58,353 bases of DNA from Bacillota bacterium (GTDB taxonomy: Bacteria > Bacillota > Dethiobacteria > DTU022 > PWGO01), in contig JAAYSV010000043.1 of the NCBI GenBank assembly GCA_012518215.1, forward strand, positions 1 to 58,353, read 5' to 3'. The notes under the pieces were generated by a model. It did no database searches, was not told the origin of the DNA, and worked only from the letters and a program-made list of their open reading frames with translations. How positions within the stretch are numbered: the stretch's first letter is position 1; every line of letters begins with the position of its first letter. Positions 29,060 through 38,972 of the stretch are shown here, piece by piece. Position numbers and translations under genes: made by a program.

Positions 29060-32000
29060 TTATTTTTCGCGGACATTCCCCAGTTTCTCCTTCAGTACAT
29101 TCAGATGTTCCGGTTTTTTCAATGGGAAATGCAAGGAACGGGTCTCTCCGGGACGTGCAAAAAGAAAAATTACCTCCTTGATCTCCCGGGCAGTTGCTTT
29201 TTCCAGAGCATGGGCATAGAACAGCCCCTGCAAGCGGTATCTTTGAAAACGCTCTTCCAATCCCTTTCCGGAAACATTGTCAGTTTTGTAATCAACGATG
29301 ACCAGCCCCCCGGGTTCTTCAAAGACCAGGTCTATAAAGCCTTCATGAATTTTCTCGTTGAAACCAAGGGCAAACGGAACTTCCCGGTAAACAGCCGCAC
29401 TGCGATTTGCCCTTTCTATCACCGGACTCTTGCAGGTCTTTCTGACCATGGCCAGAAGCATCTCCTGCTCCTGTTGGTTCAATCCCCAGAATCCTGACGC
29501 CTCCTGTGTATGGTGAAACAGATCTTCTTCCGTAGCGTTGTGCAAGTCGATTCTTTCCATCACCATGTGAAAGGCAGAACCATAACTGACACCTCCGGAA
29601 TCCATACCACCCGCCCTGCTGTATTCCATCTCACCCTGGTTTTCCAGATCACCCATCAGTGCACTTGCACTGACGACCTTCGGCTCCTGCACCCCCCGGG
29701 AAATTATGCCTCGCAGGTTGCTTTCCCATTCGACACGAAGATCCGGCAGGGATAATTCCTTATCCTCCCCTGTTTTTGCACGATCCCGGTTCACATCCGT
29801 CAGCGGAGCAGTTTTCCGTGCGAAAAATTCCTCATCAGGCTCAACAATTCGACACATTTCCCGGGAAATGGCGCCTTTCTCCCTGATCGTGTTGATATAT
29901 CCAAGATAGCCGGAACTTTTTTCACATTTTTCCGTCAGCGGGAGAACGAGGTAATCGCGCGCCCTGGTAGCCGCTACATAGAAGAGCCTCCTTTGCTCGG
30001 CTTCCAGACGATTTGTTTCCTCTTCCTTGAGTTCATCAAAACCATAGGAGGAGAAACCCGAAGGACCCCCCTTTATCTCGAATCGGCTTTCGAGCCGGTC
30101 GGCCACAAATTTTACTTTTCCCGACTGGGAAACGCCAAAAAGGTTGACCAGGACAACCATGTTGAATTCCAGGCCCTTGGAACGGTGGATGGTGATCAGT
30201 TGAAGTGCACGCGTGTCTTTCTCGGTGAGGATGGATTCCGTTTCTTCCTTTCCGGAATCGATCTTCTGTTTCAGCCAGGAGTTAAACCGACGCAATGTAA
30301 ACACATCGCTATCTTCCAATGAACGTGATATTTCCAGAACCTTCGCCAGATTGGAGAAAGCCTGCTCCCCGTGATACTGCAAGGATAACCGGCTGCAAGC
30401 ACCGGTCAGATACAATACTTTTTGCAGATAGGCGGACAGGCCCCCTTCCAGTTTCTGCCGATGAAGATCGTGCATGACGGTGAAAGCTTCCTTGATCCCC
30501 TTGAATCGTGAAGGGACCGATTCACTGGCAAGGTAATTCAGGCGGCCGCCGTTTTTGATATACAGTAACAATTCCTCATCGGAGATGCCAAAAAAATATT
30601 TCAGTGCAGCTACCAATGCCACGCCGTGGAAAGGGTTATCCAGAGAAACAAGCAAATTGATAAAACTTATGACCTCATAACGCTGGTAGAACAACTTCCC
30701 CCCTTCCAGATGGTAAGGGATCGATTCCTTCTTCAATGCCTGCAGGTAGATATCCAACCCGGTCGTGGCAGGAAAAAGAATCCCGATATCTTCCCACGAA
30801 AGCGGCCTGTCATTCTCCTTCCCCCCGACAGGCATCCTGTTTTCGACAGCTCCCTTGATGAAAGATGCCACGAGGGCGGCCTCCGCCTTGCGTTTCTCTT
30901 CGGAGCTGAATTCCCCCACTTCCTCGGGCAACTCAAGCACGATGACTCCCCTGTCAACCCCGGGCAGCCGATCGCGGTAAGAATGCAAATCTTCATAATG
31001 AGGCTGATAGTGTTTCCCCGGAACAGGGATGATCAACTCCGAAAAAGAACGGTTAACCCAGTCTATGATAGAAGGCACCGTCCGGAAGTTCTGAACTATT
31101 TTGATTACTTCCCCCTGATCCAGGACCAGCCTTTTGGCTTCCTCGTAAATTTCAATATCGGCCCTCCGGAAACGGTAGATGGCCTGTTTGGGGTCGCCAA
31201 CGATGAATAGCTTGCCGGGAATCATCTTCACCTCGTTCCAGTTGACGGCCAGAGGTTCTTCTTCCGCCAGAAAGAAAATGATTTCCGCCTGCAGAGGATC
31301 GGTGTCCTGGAATTCATCGATCAGAAGATGGGAATAACGTTTCTGGAAGTAACGCCGGATCTCGACATTATCCTTGACCAGATCACGTGCTTTGATCAGC
31401 AGGTCGTTGAAATCCAGCACGCCTGCCTCCTTCTTTTTTTCCTCCACATATCTTAGATAACCTTTCAGCCAATCGATGATCTCATCGATGATGGATGAAG
31501 TTATGACGCTTCTGATTCTTCTTTGAGCGCCCTGTATGTTCACGGAGATCTTTTTCTGAGCGGTGCAATTATCCGGGGGAGACCAGTTTTTCTTGTTGCC
31601 CTTTTTCCCAACCGCCGGCATCTGGAACAGAATCGACTTCAAAAGGTCATCATTCTTCAACATGCGGCTGGAATTCAACCAATCCGCCAGTGCCATATAC
31701 TGTTGATACCCCGCATCATCCCTGTCGACACAACTTTCCGCCAGGTCTGCAACAAGCTGAAACTCATTCTCCAACGAGGCCATGAAACTCTCCCCCGTCA
31801 GCGGGGGAGAAACCCTGCTGCTACCTTCCTGTACCATATCCCGATGATTGTAAAGCAACAGTGACAGTTCCCGCAGATGACTTTCGCTGAACTTGAAGTC
31901 AAGGGCACGCTCCAGAGCGGCGCGGTTGGCATCCAATTCTTTCAGGAACCAGTCATCCCATGCCCCGCTGCAAAGTGAATCTGTTTCTTCCGCATCAAGA

Positions 32001-32395
32001 ACCCGGAAAAGAGGATCGATTCCCGCCTCGACGGGCCGCTCACGGAGCAGGGATGTGGCAAAAGAATGGATCGTCTTGATAGGGGCATACTCGATCTCCC
32101 CGAGCGCTCTGATGATCCTGTCCCGCTGTCGATCGGGCAAATCTGTCATCAGTTCACGCTCAAACCCTTCACGCAACCTCTCTTTGATTTCTGCAGCTGC
32201 CTTCTCTGTGAAGGTTACCGCCACGATACGATCAAGATGGGCCCCCTCGACCGTAACAAGATTTATCAGGCGCCTGATAAGCAAACTGGTCTTTCCCGTG
32301 CCCGCCCCGGCCTCGACCCAGAATGTAGTGGAAAAATCACGGGAAATTTTCTCGCGATCATCCCTGTCAACTGGCACCCGTTCTTTCCTGCCCAT
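29060..32395 (-). CDS. addA: ATP-dependent helicase/nuclease subunit A (AddA-like)
   Basis: A 1111-residue UvrD/RecB-family protein. The Walker A motif G-A-G-T-G-K-T lies at residues 30-36, and the helicase motif D-E-F-Q-D-T-D-P-L-Q and G-D-P-K-Q-A-I-Y-R-F-R-R-A-D follow near residues 360-400. The C-terminal RecB-type nuclease has V-D-Y-K-T-D near residue 1034. With AddB it resects double-strand breaks for RecA loading and destroys linear foreign DNA. The N-terminal motif reads V-E-A-G-A-G-T-G-K-T, slightly more RecB-like than typical Bacillus AddA. It lies 26 bp downstream of addB. Confidence 0.94.
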   Translation of the reverse strand: MGRKERVPVDRDDREKISRDFSTTFWVEAGAGTGKTSLLIRRLINLVTVEGAHLDRIVAVTFTEKAAAEIKERLREGFERELMTDLPDRQRDRIIRALGEIEYAPIKTIHSFATSLLRERPVEAGIDPLFRVLDAEETDSLCSGAWDDWFLKELDANRAALERALDFKFSESHLRELSLLLYNHRDMVQEGSSRVSPPLTGESFMASLENEFQLVADLAESCVDRDDAGYQQYMALADWLNSSRMLKNDDLLKSILFQMPAVGKKGNKKNWSPPDNCTAQKKISVNIQGAQRRIRSVITSSIIDEIIDWLKGYLRYVEEKKKEAGVLDFNDLLIKARDLVKDNVEIRRYFQKRYSHLLIDEFQDTDPLQAEIIFFLAEEEPLAVNWNEVKMIPGKLFIVGDPKQAIYRFRRADIEIYEEAKRLVLDQGEVIKIVQNFRTVPSIIDWVNRSFSELIIPVPGKHYQPHYEDLHSYRDRLPGVDRGVIVLELPEEVGEFSSEEKRKAEAALVASFIKGAVENRMPVGGKENDRPLSWEDIGILFPATTGLDIYLQALKKESIPYHLEGGKLFYQRYEVISFINLLVSLDNPFHGVALVAALKYFFGISDEELLLYIKNGGRLNYLASESVPSRFKGIKEAFTVMHDLHRQKLEGGLSAYLQKVLYLTGACSRLSLQYHGEQAFSNLAKVLEISRSLEDSDVFTLRRFNSWLKQKIDSGKEETESILTEKDTRALQLITIHRSKGLEFNMVVLVNLFGVSQSGKVKFVADRLESRFEIKGGPSGFSSYGFDELKEEETNRLEAEQRRLFYVAATRARDYLVLPLTEKCEKSSGYLGYINTIREKGAISREMCRIVEPDEEFFARKTAPLTDVNRDRAKTGEDKELSLPDLRVEWESNLRGIISRGVQEPKVVSASALMGDLENQGEMEYSRAGGMDSGGVSYGSAFHMVMERIDLHNATEEDLFHHTQEASGFWGLNQQEQEMLLAMVRKTCKSPVIERANRSAAVYREVPFALGFNEKIHEGFIDLVFEEPGGLVIVDYKTDNVSGKGLEERFQRYRLQGLFYAHALEKATAREIKEVIFLFARPGETRSLHFPLKKPEHLNVLKEKLGNVREK

Positions 32396-32421
32396 CTACC
32401 TCTTTGCTCCTTTCAGCCCCA

Positions 32422-35400
32422 TCATAAAACAAACTCAACGATATCCCTGAAACTTTTTATCCGGGGGTCTTCTTCTTTTCGTTGATAAACTTGTTTGATA
32501 TCACGGCCGCAGATATCGTGATAATCACAAAAAGAACATGAGATTGCCGAGGATGGATAGGGAAAAAACATGCCTCCCGAAATACCATCCATAACCACGG
32601 TTAACACCTGTTCAAACAACGGCATTTTTTTTACCATCGTTGTACCGGGGAAATCCACTTTTTTGAAAGCGGCATCCCGCGATACATAGTAAAATGAAGC
32701 TGTTATATTGTCGTAGCTGTCCATACGGCATATTTCCCTGGCCGCCAATATATAAACTGCCAGCTGCAACATGAGGCCCTCCTGCATCTTTTTTCTGGTA
32801 TATGACAGCGGTCTCCCCGTCTTGTAATCGATGATATTTATTTTTTCTTCCGATCTGTCCAGGCGGTCGATCCTGCCTCTGAAGCGGACAGCCCGGCCAT
32901 CTTCCGGCTTGACAGCAACATCAAAGGGTATCTCGAAATCGGAGGGAACCCCGGGATGGCCAAGCCTTGCTTCATGCCGCAGCAGCTCCAGCATATCATC
33001 CCTGATATTCTTCCGGTCAGTTTTCCAGAGAAGCTGATGCCCCGTCTCCCCCCTTCTCTCCGCCTGGCTGAAACAATCCTCCAGCACCTCCTCCATTATT
33101 GACGAGGCTTCTGCCAAGCTCTTCCCGTCAAGAGGCAGGATTCGCTCCCTGTTCGCCCGCTGATAGAACCTCTCCAGTATTTCATGGACCAGGGAACCCT
33201 TCGCCAGGGGTTCGATACGCATCGGACCTTCCGCCTCCCCCGGAAGCCCCAGGCCGATCAGATTCTTGAGGAAGAAACAGTAGGGACATCTCAGATAGTC
33301 GGCCATGAAGCTAACCGACAGGTGCCTTTTGTATGGATCGTAGTTTTCAATGACATACTCTATCCCTTCTTCCCCCATCATCCCTTCGTACGCGGTGAAG
33401 GTAGGCTTCTGGCGTTGCTTATGCGCCCGCCGAGCATCCGCAAACCAGGGATAATTTGCGGCAAAATATTCATCCAACTTGCCCCCCGGCACCCCCGACC
33501 GGATCAGACTGCGTTCGAACTCCTCGGGAAAGATGGTTTCCCGGGGACGGAGAATATGATTGGAAGCGATATGCCTGTAGCCGGGGAAAGAGGGGATGTT
33601 CTCGGCCGTGCAAAAACTGCCCATGACCGCCTCTACCGCTCTCAAAAGATACCGGGACGGCATCTGCTCATCCCCGCTTATGCTGTTGAAGCGTGGAAAG
33701 GACAGGATCAGCCGCTCCCCGGCGCTGCTGATTGCACCCGCGAAGGAGAGGGCTTCATATGCCGATGCTTCCCTTCGTAGAGCAAGCCTGCTGCCCAGCT
33801 GTTTTCTTTCTTCATCGGGAATGAGGGGATCCTGGCGCACCGCCCCCGGAAACATTCCACTCCTCATTCCCGGTATAAATACAATCTTGAATCTGAGGCT
33901 CTGTGCCCTGTCAAGAGAGCATACCGTTACCCCCTGCTGGAAACTTCCGTGGGGAATATACGTTTCCTTCAATATGTCCAGAACGATCTCCCTCACATCC
34001 CGGAAGCTTACCTCTCCTTCCTCGATCATATCGAGCCCCTTCAGAAGCAGAATCACCTTGAGGATCTCGTTGTACCCCCTCCCCTCAAGAAAAAAATCCT
34101 GTATGAACTTTTCCAGCGCGCCGACGATATCCGTCCATCTACCACTATCGGGAATCCCCGCCAGTGCAGTCTGAATATGTTTGACAAACAGGCGGAACAA
34201 TTTCAGTTGTGACAGCTGCTCCCCCTTTTCTTCCCGATCATTCTCTTCTGTTTCCATATCGCTCTTCATCTTTTCGTACAGCCGGCCCAACCCCTGTTCC
34301 CAATTATCGATTCCTTCGGTTATACCGGCCATCACCGAAAAGTGGTCCCAGAGCGGTACGGAGGGTGCCGTTGCGGTCCCCAGAACACGGGCATAGTCGA
34401 AGGGAGCAATGTCCAGCAACTCCATCACCTCTTTGCGCTCCCACATCCCCCCGCATAGCTGCAAGGACATTATCAGGGCCATGCCTGCACGGGTGGCGTG
34501 CAGCCTGCGTCCCATGGGCATATAATACGGCAATCCCAGGCCCTCGAAAATCCCCGCCAGCAGAGGATAATATTGGGCGTCTCTAACCAGCACAGCCATA
34601 TCATTGAAAGAATACCCCTCCGCGACAAAGCCCATGATCCGGCGGCAGATCTCCTCCGCTTCCTTTACTTCCCCGGGCGCCGACCAGACTTGAAAGGAGT
34701 GATCATCACCCTTGGGTTCATAGCCACTACCGGGCGTTATCGCGGAAAACAGGCGATCCTGCAACCTTGAAATCCCATCGCCAACAACCGGGGCTGTGCC
34801 ATCTTCTTTCTTCTCCACTTCAAAACCTTTCATCTCAAACCATGACAGGAACTCGTGTCCATGGGTATGACTGCTCACAGAACGGGGCAGGAAAAAAGTC
34901 ATATCGGTGATGGAAGCCAGCTCGGCAAGCCATTCTTTCTGCCTGCTGTTAAAGCGATACAAACCGTAGACCATTATTCCAGGCAGCGACCGGCCCGCCA
35001 ACTCGAGACGGGGCAGATCCTTGATGGACAGAGGCGAGGCGGAAAACCGATCAAGGATATGATTGTAATCCCGGTACAGCTGTTGCAAGATGCGATTCTT
35101 CGGCGTATCGGCTTCTATAGCATCGATCCCTGCTTCTTGCAACTCCTGAAATGTCCTTCGCAGAGCTTTGGAAAAACCGGCAAACTCCTGCACCGGTTCG
35201 AAATACGAGCCCGGAGGTATCCCCCGGGCCAGAATACGGCAGATCCTCTCCTCCCCATGATAGGGGAGCGCTCTTTTTCTATCCTGCCCGTAACGCTCAG
35301 CCAGTTCCCTGGTCAGATCGGCCAGCGTGCAGAAATGCACATTGGCATGATCCAGGCCCTTCAATACCAGCATGCGGCGAAGGTAAACCCCTGCCAGGTT

Positions 35401-35589
35401 GGAGTTCACCACGACCTTGATCGGCATCATGGGATCCCTGCTTTTCAGAGATGAAATTTCCTCGAAAAGTTTTGCCTCCAGTTGTTCCAGACTTCCCAGG
35501 CAGACCCTGTTTCCGTTACTTGAATGGTCCATGGCCAATTGCGGATCCGGGCACCGGCCCGAAACCAACCTCACCTTCCGTACCTTCAT
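32422..35589 (-). CDS. addB: ATP-dependent helicase/nuclease subunit B (AddB-like)
   Basis: A 1055-residue partner of AddA. The N-terminal helicase-like region lacks a clear Walker A motif, unlike AddB of Bacillus, and may be inactive for ATP hydrolysis. The C-terminal nuclease has I-I-D-Y-K-T-G near residue 919. The four cysteines of the AddB iron-sulfur cluster are visible: one in L-R-C-P-Y-C-F-F before the nuclease, and three in C-S-F-C-D-Y-H-D-I-C after it. ATG 35589 has only a weak ribosome site. It is the first gene of addB-addA and ends the ordinary-composition region left of the AT-rich islet. Confidence 0.93.
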   Translation of the reverse strand: MKVRKVRLVSGRCPDPQLAMDHSSNGNRVCLGSLEQLEAKLFEEISSLKSRDPMMPIKVVVNSNLAGVYLRRMLVLKGLDHANVHFCTLADLTRELAERYGQDRKRALPYHGEERICRILARGIPPGSYFEPVQEFAGFSKALRRTFQELQEAGIDAIEADTPKNRILQQLYRDYNHILDRFSASPLSIKDLPRLELAGRSLPGIMVYGLYRFNSRQKEWLAELASITDMTFFLPRSVSSHTHGHEFLSWFEMKGFEVEKKEDGTAPVVGDGISRLQDRLFSAITPGSGYEPKGDDHSFQVWSAPGEVKEAEEICRRIMGFVAEGYSFNDMAVLVRDAQYYPLLAGIFEGLGLPYYMPMGRRLHATRAGMALIMSLQLCGGMWERKEVMELLDIAPFDYARVLGTATAPSVPLWDHFSVMAGITEGIDNWEQGLGRLYEKMKSDMETEENDREEKGEQLSQLKLFRLFVKHIQTALAGIPDSGRWTDIVGALEKFIQDFFLEGRGYNEILKVILLLKGLDMIEEGEVSFRDVREIVLDILKETYIPHGSFQQGVTVCSLDRAQSLRFKIVFIPGMRSGMFPGAVRQDPLIPDEERKQLGSRLALRREASAYEALSFAGAISSAGERLILSFPRFNSISGDEQMPSRYLLRAVEAVMGSFCTAENIPSFPGYRHIASNHILRPRETIFPEEFERSLIRSGVPGGKLDEYFAANYPWFADARRAHKQRQKPTFTAYEGMMGEEGIEYVIENYDPYKRHLSVSFMADYLRCPYCFFLKNLIGLGLPGEAEGPMRIEPLAKGSLVHEILERFYQRANRERILPLDGKSLAEASSIMEEVLEDCFSQAERRGETGHQLLWKTDRKNIRDDMLELLRHEARLGHPGVPSDFEIPFDVAVKPEDGRAVRFRGRIDRLDRSEEKINIIDYKTGRPLSYTRKKMQEGLMLQLAVYILAAREICRMDSYDNITASFYYVSRDAAFKKVDFPGTTMVKKMPLFEQVLTVVMDGISGGMFFPYPSSAISCSFCDYHDICGRDIKQVYQRKEEDPRIKSFRDIVEFVL

Positions 35590-35663
35590 ATTTTTGCTTT
35601 ATTATCCTAGATTATTTGTTCGCTCCGGGGGACCTTATTTCCTTGAAAAAGTGGAAAATAAAT

Positions 35664-35698
35664 AAAGCACCCGCGAAATAAAGGAGTGCTTTTCTTTT
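35664..35698. terminator. GCAC-stem terminator beside the left rpsI-end copy
   Basis: AAAGCAC (35664-35670) pairs with GTGCTTT (35686-35692), with T-rich sequence on both sides. It lies 33 nt from the left copy of the rpsI 3' end, much as the rpsI terminator (39223-39249) lies 25 nt from the right copy. It may therefore be the original rpsI terminator displaced by the islet. Confidence 0.6.
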
Positions 35699-35724
35699 TC
35701 TGATGGTGAATGATATAGATATTA

Positions 35725-35742
35725 CTTTATCTTTTTGAGAAC
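35725..35742. repeat. Left attachment-like repeat (copy of the rpsI 3' end)
   Basis: The 18-bp sequence CTTTATCTTTTTGAGAAC matches 39274-39291 at 16 of 18 positions. Both mismatches are at third codon positions and silent when read as S9 C-terminus on the minus strand. Confidence 0.65.
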
Positions 35743-35751
35743 CGGGGTACG

Positions 35752-35760
35752 TGCTATAAT
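35752..35760 (+). promoter_or_regulatory. Extended -10 promoter candidate for the mcrBC transcript
   Basis: TGC-TATAAT is an extended -10 element with a perfect hexamer (35755-35760), immediately inside the left repeat. No good -35 box is at 17 nt. The leader to mcrB would be about 350 nt. Confidence 0.4.
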
Positions 35761-35912
35761 ATGATTAAAATTATTAAATAATTGAGGGAAAGGGGAGGGT
35801 AAAAGGCAGCATCCCCAACTTGCAATATTTAGACCACCAAACTCTCGGAAACATTCCTAATTAAATTGTGAAAAGTAATGGTATATAACAACTATATGAA
35901 ATGAGGGAGAAA

Positions 35913-36038
35913 ATGAATAATATTTTTTCATTTTCAACTATTGAATTATCAAACGTTTTTGTTAATAGAGGATTTTTTGGGCGATTAAGCCAATTAACGC
36001 TCCAGCATATAAATGCATCTTGTTTTTGCGCAGTGTAA
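35913..36038 (+). CDS. Possible 41-residue leader-region peptide upstream of mcrB
   Basis: ATG 35913 follows GAGGGAGAAA at good spacing and opens a frame of 41 codons rich in Phe, Leu and Asn, ending with C-F-C-A-V. It lies within the mcrB leader and ends 78 nt before mcrB. I recognise no family. It may be a leader peptide, a gene remnant or chance in AT-rich DNA. Confidence 0.25.
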   Translation: MNNIFSFSTIELSNVFVNRGFFGRLSQLTLQHINASCFCAV

Positions 36039-36116
36039 AGCAATTGGCAAAGGCGAGAGAAAATTATAGAGGGACCTTCCTCTGTCTTTGGCATTTTGAA
36101 TAGGAGGAATCAACTA

Positions 36117-37725
36117 ATGAAAGATATTATGGAAGCTCTTATGAAAAAGGAGGAACTAATACCTGACGAGCACGATGGGAGTTATGAATTGGTCAGGGAA
36201 ACAGTAAAAGCATTGTCAACTGTAACTGTTGATAATTTAAAAGTCGAAGATTTGAATTTACTATATTTTTCCACAGTAGGAACTTTCCGCAGGTCTTATA
36301 AGCATAAGAAGTTATGTATAAATAACAGCAGTTTAAGTACCTTTGAAAAAGAAAGACTTCATGGGATACTAAAAAGAATTAGGGAAAAAGCAAATAATGG
36401 TGACTATAGTAGTCACGGCAAATCAGATCACATGGGCATGTTCGGCACAGGTATAGGCAAATTACGAGTAAGCGAAGAAAATAGCAAAAAGTTTATCAAA
36501 CTATGTATTGATATTTTGGCTATGGATGATGAAGATAGTATAATAAACACTGCTGAACCTCTTCTGAAAAGTTATATGAAGGGATTGGGCGTTGCATCCA
36601 TAAGCCAGATATTACATTGCTTGAAACCGTATGTATTCCCTATTCTAAATAATGGAACAGGTTGGGGCATAGAAGCATATAAAAACTTAGGTATCAAATT
36701 GATTAAACCCAAGGAAACGATTCATTACATAGAGAATACCAAGAGAATAAAAAAGTTTAGAGATGAAAACTTTAAATTTAAAAACTATAGAATATTTGAT
36801 ATGTTTTTTGATAATTATTCCCCCCCTCCCCCCCCTCTACCAGTTAAGGGAAAAGACCCTTACACAAAGGAGATGTTTCTGGAAGAAGCTTTTATTGATA
36901 AGAGAAAATGTGAAGAGATTCGATACAGCCTAGATGCAAAGAAAAATATAATCTTGCAAGGACCACCTGGAACAGGAAAAACATTTGTTGCAAAAAGAAT
37001 AGCCTATTTATCTATGGGATGTAAAGATAACGATAAAATTGAAATGGTACAATTCCATCAAAGTTATTCTTATGAAGATTTTGTGCAAGGGGTCAGACTT
37101 GCAGAAAATGGATCATTTGAGCTTAAGAATGGTATTTTTTATAATTTTTGCAAAAAAGCAAAAGAAGATCATAAATCAAATTATTTCTTTATAATTGATG
37201 AAATCAATAGGGGAAATTTGAGTAAGATTTTTGGGCGAATTGTTGATGCTACTCGAATCAGACAAAAGAGGTGAAGAATACGGGATGCCATTGATTTATT
37301 CAAGGGAAGAAAGATTTTATATTCCTGAAAATGTTTTTTTAATAGGGACAATGAATACTGCTGACAGATCTTTGGCGATGGTAGATTACGCTCTCAGAAG
37401 AAGATTTAGATTTATCTATATGGAACCCGCATTTAACTCGGAAAAATTTAAAAAACACTTGAACAACAATAACATTGAAGAAGGGATTATTGATAAAATT
37501 GTTACGGGATTCAATAGGCTTAACACCAAGATAAAAGATGACTCAAAAGATTTGGGGAAAGGTTATGAGATTGGACATAGTTATTTTTGCACCGAACGTT
37601 TACCTGATGAAAGCTCCGAAGATTGGTATAAACGGATCATATACCTAGAGATAAAACCTTTGCTTCACGAGTATTGGTTTGATGATGAAGAAACTGCAGA
37701 AAATGAAACAGAAAATCTATTATGA
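36117..37725 (+). pseudogene. mcrB: McrB-like AAA+ GTPase subunit of a type IV restriction system, split by a frameshift
   Basis: ATG 36117 follows AGGAGG. The first frame runs to a stop at 37274; the second, from about 37231 to 37725, continues the same protein. Joined they give about 536 residues: an N-terminal region of about 245 residues of unknown recognition specificity, a proline-rich linker, then the McrB AAA+ domain with G-P-P-G-T-G-K-T, Walker B F-F-I-I-D-E-I-N-R-G-N, the G-T-M-N-T-A-D-R-S motif and an arginine finger R-R-R-F-R-F. The break is in T5-G3-C at 37228-37236, where one extra base separates S-K-I-F-G from E-L-L-M-L-L-E. McrB uses GTP to move on DNA and activates the McrC nuclease at modified cytosines. 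The stop overlaps mcrC. It could be a true mutation, a sequencing error, or programmed. Confidence 0.85.
36820..36835 (+). repeat. C7-T-C8 homopolymer tract within mcrB
   Basis: Sixteen bases, all C but one, lie in otherwise AT-rich coding sequence and encode a Pro-rich linker between the N-terminal region and the AAA+ domain. Such tracts slip during replication and are typical of phase-variable genes. Confidence 0.85.
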
Positions 37726-38771
37726 GAAGTGATGGTATGGTAAATTTTATACCAATACAAAATATTTACTATATGCTGTGCTATGCTTGGAATGTATTGA
37801 AATATCAAGACATTGTTGAAGTTGATTCTTTGTATAGCAATAAAATAATGGATTTATTTGCTTTGATCCTAGAAAATGGTGTTAGTTACCTGATAAGAAG
37901 AGGGCTTTACAGGCAATATATAACTTTTGAGGAAGAAGAAAATATTATAAGAGGCAAGATTAATATCAATAAGTCCTTTAAAAGAAATTTATGGATAAAG
38001 AGAAAAATGTTTTGCGAATATGATGAACTAAACCACAATATCCTTCATAATAGAATTATAAAAACAACAATAAATTATTTATTATTATATGAAGATTTAG
38101 ATACAGGTTTAAAAAATGATTTAAAAAAAGTTCATAAATACTTTGAAGCCATAGACACGATAAAACTCAATAAAAGAATATTTAGAGAAGTACAAATCCA
38201 TAGGAATAATCGTTACTATTCTTTTATATTGGATATTTGTGAGCTTATATTCAATAACTTATTGGTTGATGAAAAATCTGGTACTGTAAAATTTAAAGAT
38301 TTTATTCGTGATGAAAGACAAATGAGATATTTGTTTGAAAACTTCGTTCGGAATTTTTATAAAAAAGAATTGGCGAATGTAAGGATTTACAGGGAAAATA
38401 TAAAGTGGGATGTAAAAGATGGTGCAGGGATGGAATATTTGCCTATAATGCAGACGGACATTTCTTTAGAAATCAAAGATAAAAAACTTATAATTGATAC
38501 AAAATATAAAATATCTGCATTTTCCTATAATTATAATGCAAAAAAGCTTCATTCAGAAAACTTATATCAACTTTTTTCTTATATAAAAAATATTCAAGGA
38601 AAAGGTGGCATAGACGAAAAGTGTATTGGTATTTTGCTTTATCCTAGGACAGGCGAAGATTTAGACTTAGAATACTTGATTCAAGGACAAATTATTAGAA
38701 TCAAAACTATTAATCTAGGCCTTGAATGGAGACAAATTCATAAAAGACTAACAGAGATTGCTATGGAATAA
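37722..38771 (+). CDS. mcrC: McrC-like nuclease subunit of a type IV restriction system
   Basis: A 349-residue protein starting at ATG 37722 in an ATGA overlap with the end of mcrB, which implies coupled translation. The N-terminal part has the McrC family I-P-I-Q-N-I-Y-Y-M-L-C-Y-A-W-N motif. The C-terminal PD-(D/E)xK nuclease is visible as M-Q-T-D-I-S-L, then L-I-I-D-T-K-Y-K. It also has the conserved D-E-R-Q-M-R-Y-L-F-E-N-F-V segment. McrC cuts DNA when bound to a GTP-charged McrB ring. The frame is intact, although its partner is broken. No methyltransferase is near, as expected for a type IV system that attacks modified DNA. Confidence 0.9.
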   Translation: MRSDGMVNFIPIQNIYYMLCYAWNVLKYQDIVEVDSLYSNKIMDLFALILENGVSYLIRRGLYRQYITFEEEENIIRGKININKSFKRNLWIKRKMFCEYDELNHNILHNRIIKTTINYLLLYEDLDTGLKNDLKKVHKYFEAIDTIKLNKRIFREVQIHRNNRYYSFILDICELIFNNLLVDEKSGTVKFKDFIRDERQMRYLFENFVRNFYKKELANVRIYRENIKWDVKDGAGMEYLPIMQTDISLEIKDKKLIIDTKYKISAFSYNYNAKKLHSENLYQLFSYIKNIQGKGGIDEKCIGILLYPRTGEDLDLEYLIQGQIIRIKTINLGLEWRQIHKRLTEIAME

Positions 38772-38837
38772 CATAGAATTGGTTCTTAAAAATGATTTAT
38801 TTACAAAAAGTTTTCTATTAAACTGGGCCTTCACCAG

Positions 38838-38972
38838 CTAGAATAATGCCATGTCTAGCACACCTCGAAAAAAAGCAGTGTCCGGTATACCGGTGTAATA
38901 CTGATGATAATATCCAATAATATTACTTTTCAAAAATTCATTAGTTTTAATCGTAAATCTCATGTTATTCAT
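38838..38972 (-). CDS. Possible 44-residue peptide or gene remnant at the right end of the islet
   Basis: ATG 38972 follows AAAGGAG at good spacing. The frame gives 44 residues, M-N-N-M-R-F-T-I-K-T-N-E-F, then a Tyr-rich middle, and stops at 38838. It runs opposite to mcrBC. Upstream on the same strand (about 38990-39095) is a Lys/Gln-rich stretch without a start codon. Together these may be the decayed end of a larger gene lost from the islet. I recognise no family. Confidence 0.3.
   Translation of the reverse strand: MNNMRFTIKTNEFLKSNIIGYYHQYYTGIPDTAFFRGVLDMALF

Noticed and set aside
35861-36094. A 77-codon minus-strand frame upstream of mcrB
   Set aside because: No ribosome site, no recognisable family, and it overlaps the mcrB leader; long frames arise easily in this AT-rich stretch.
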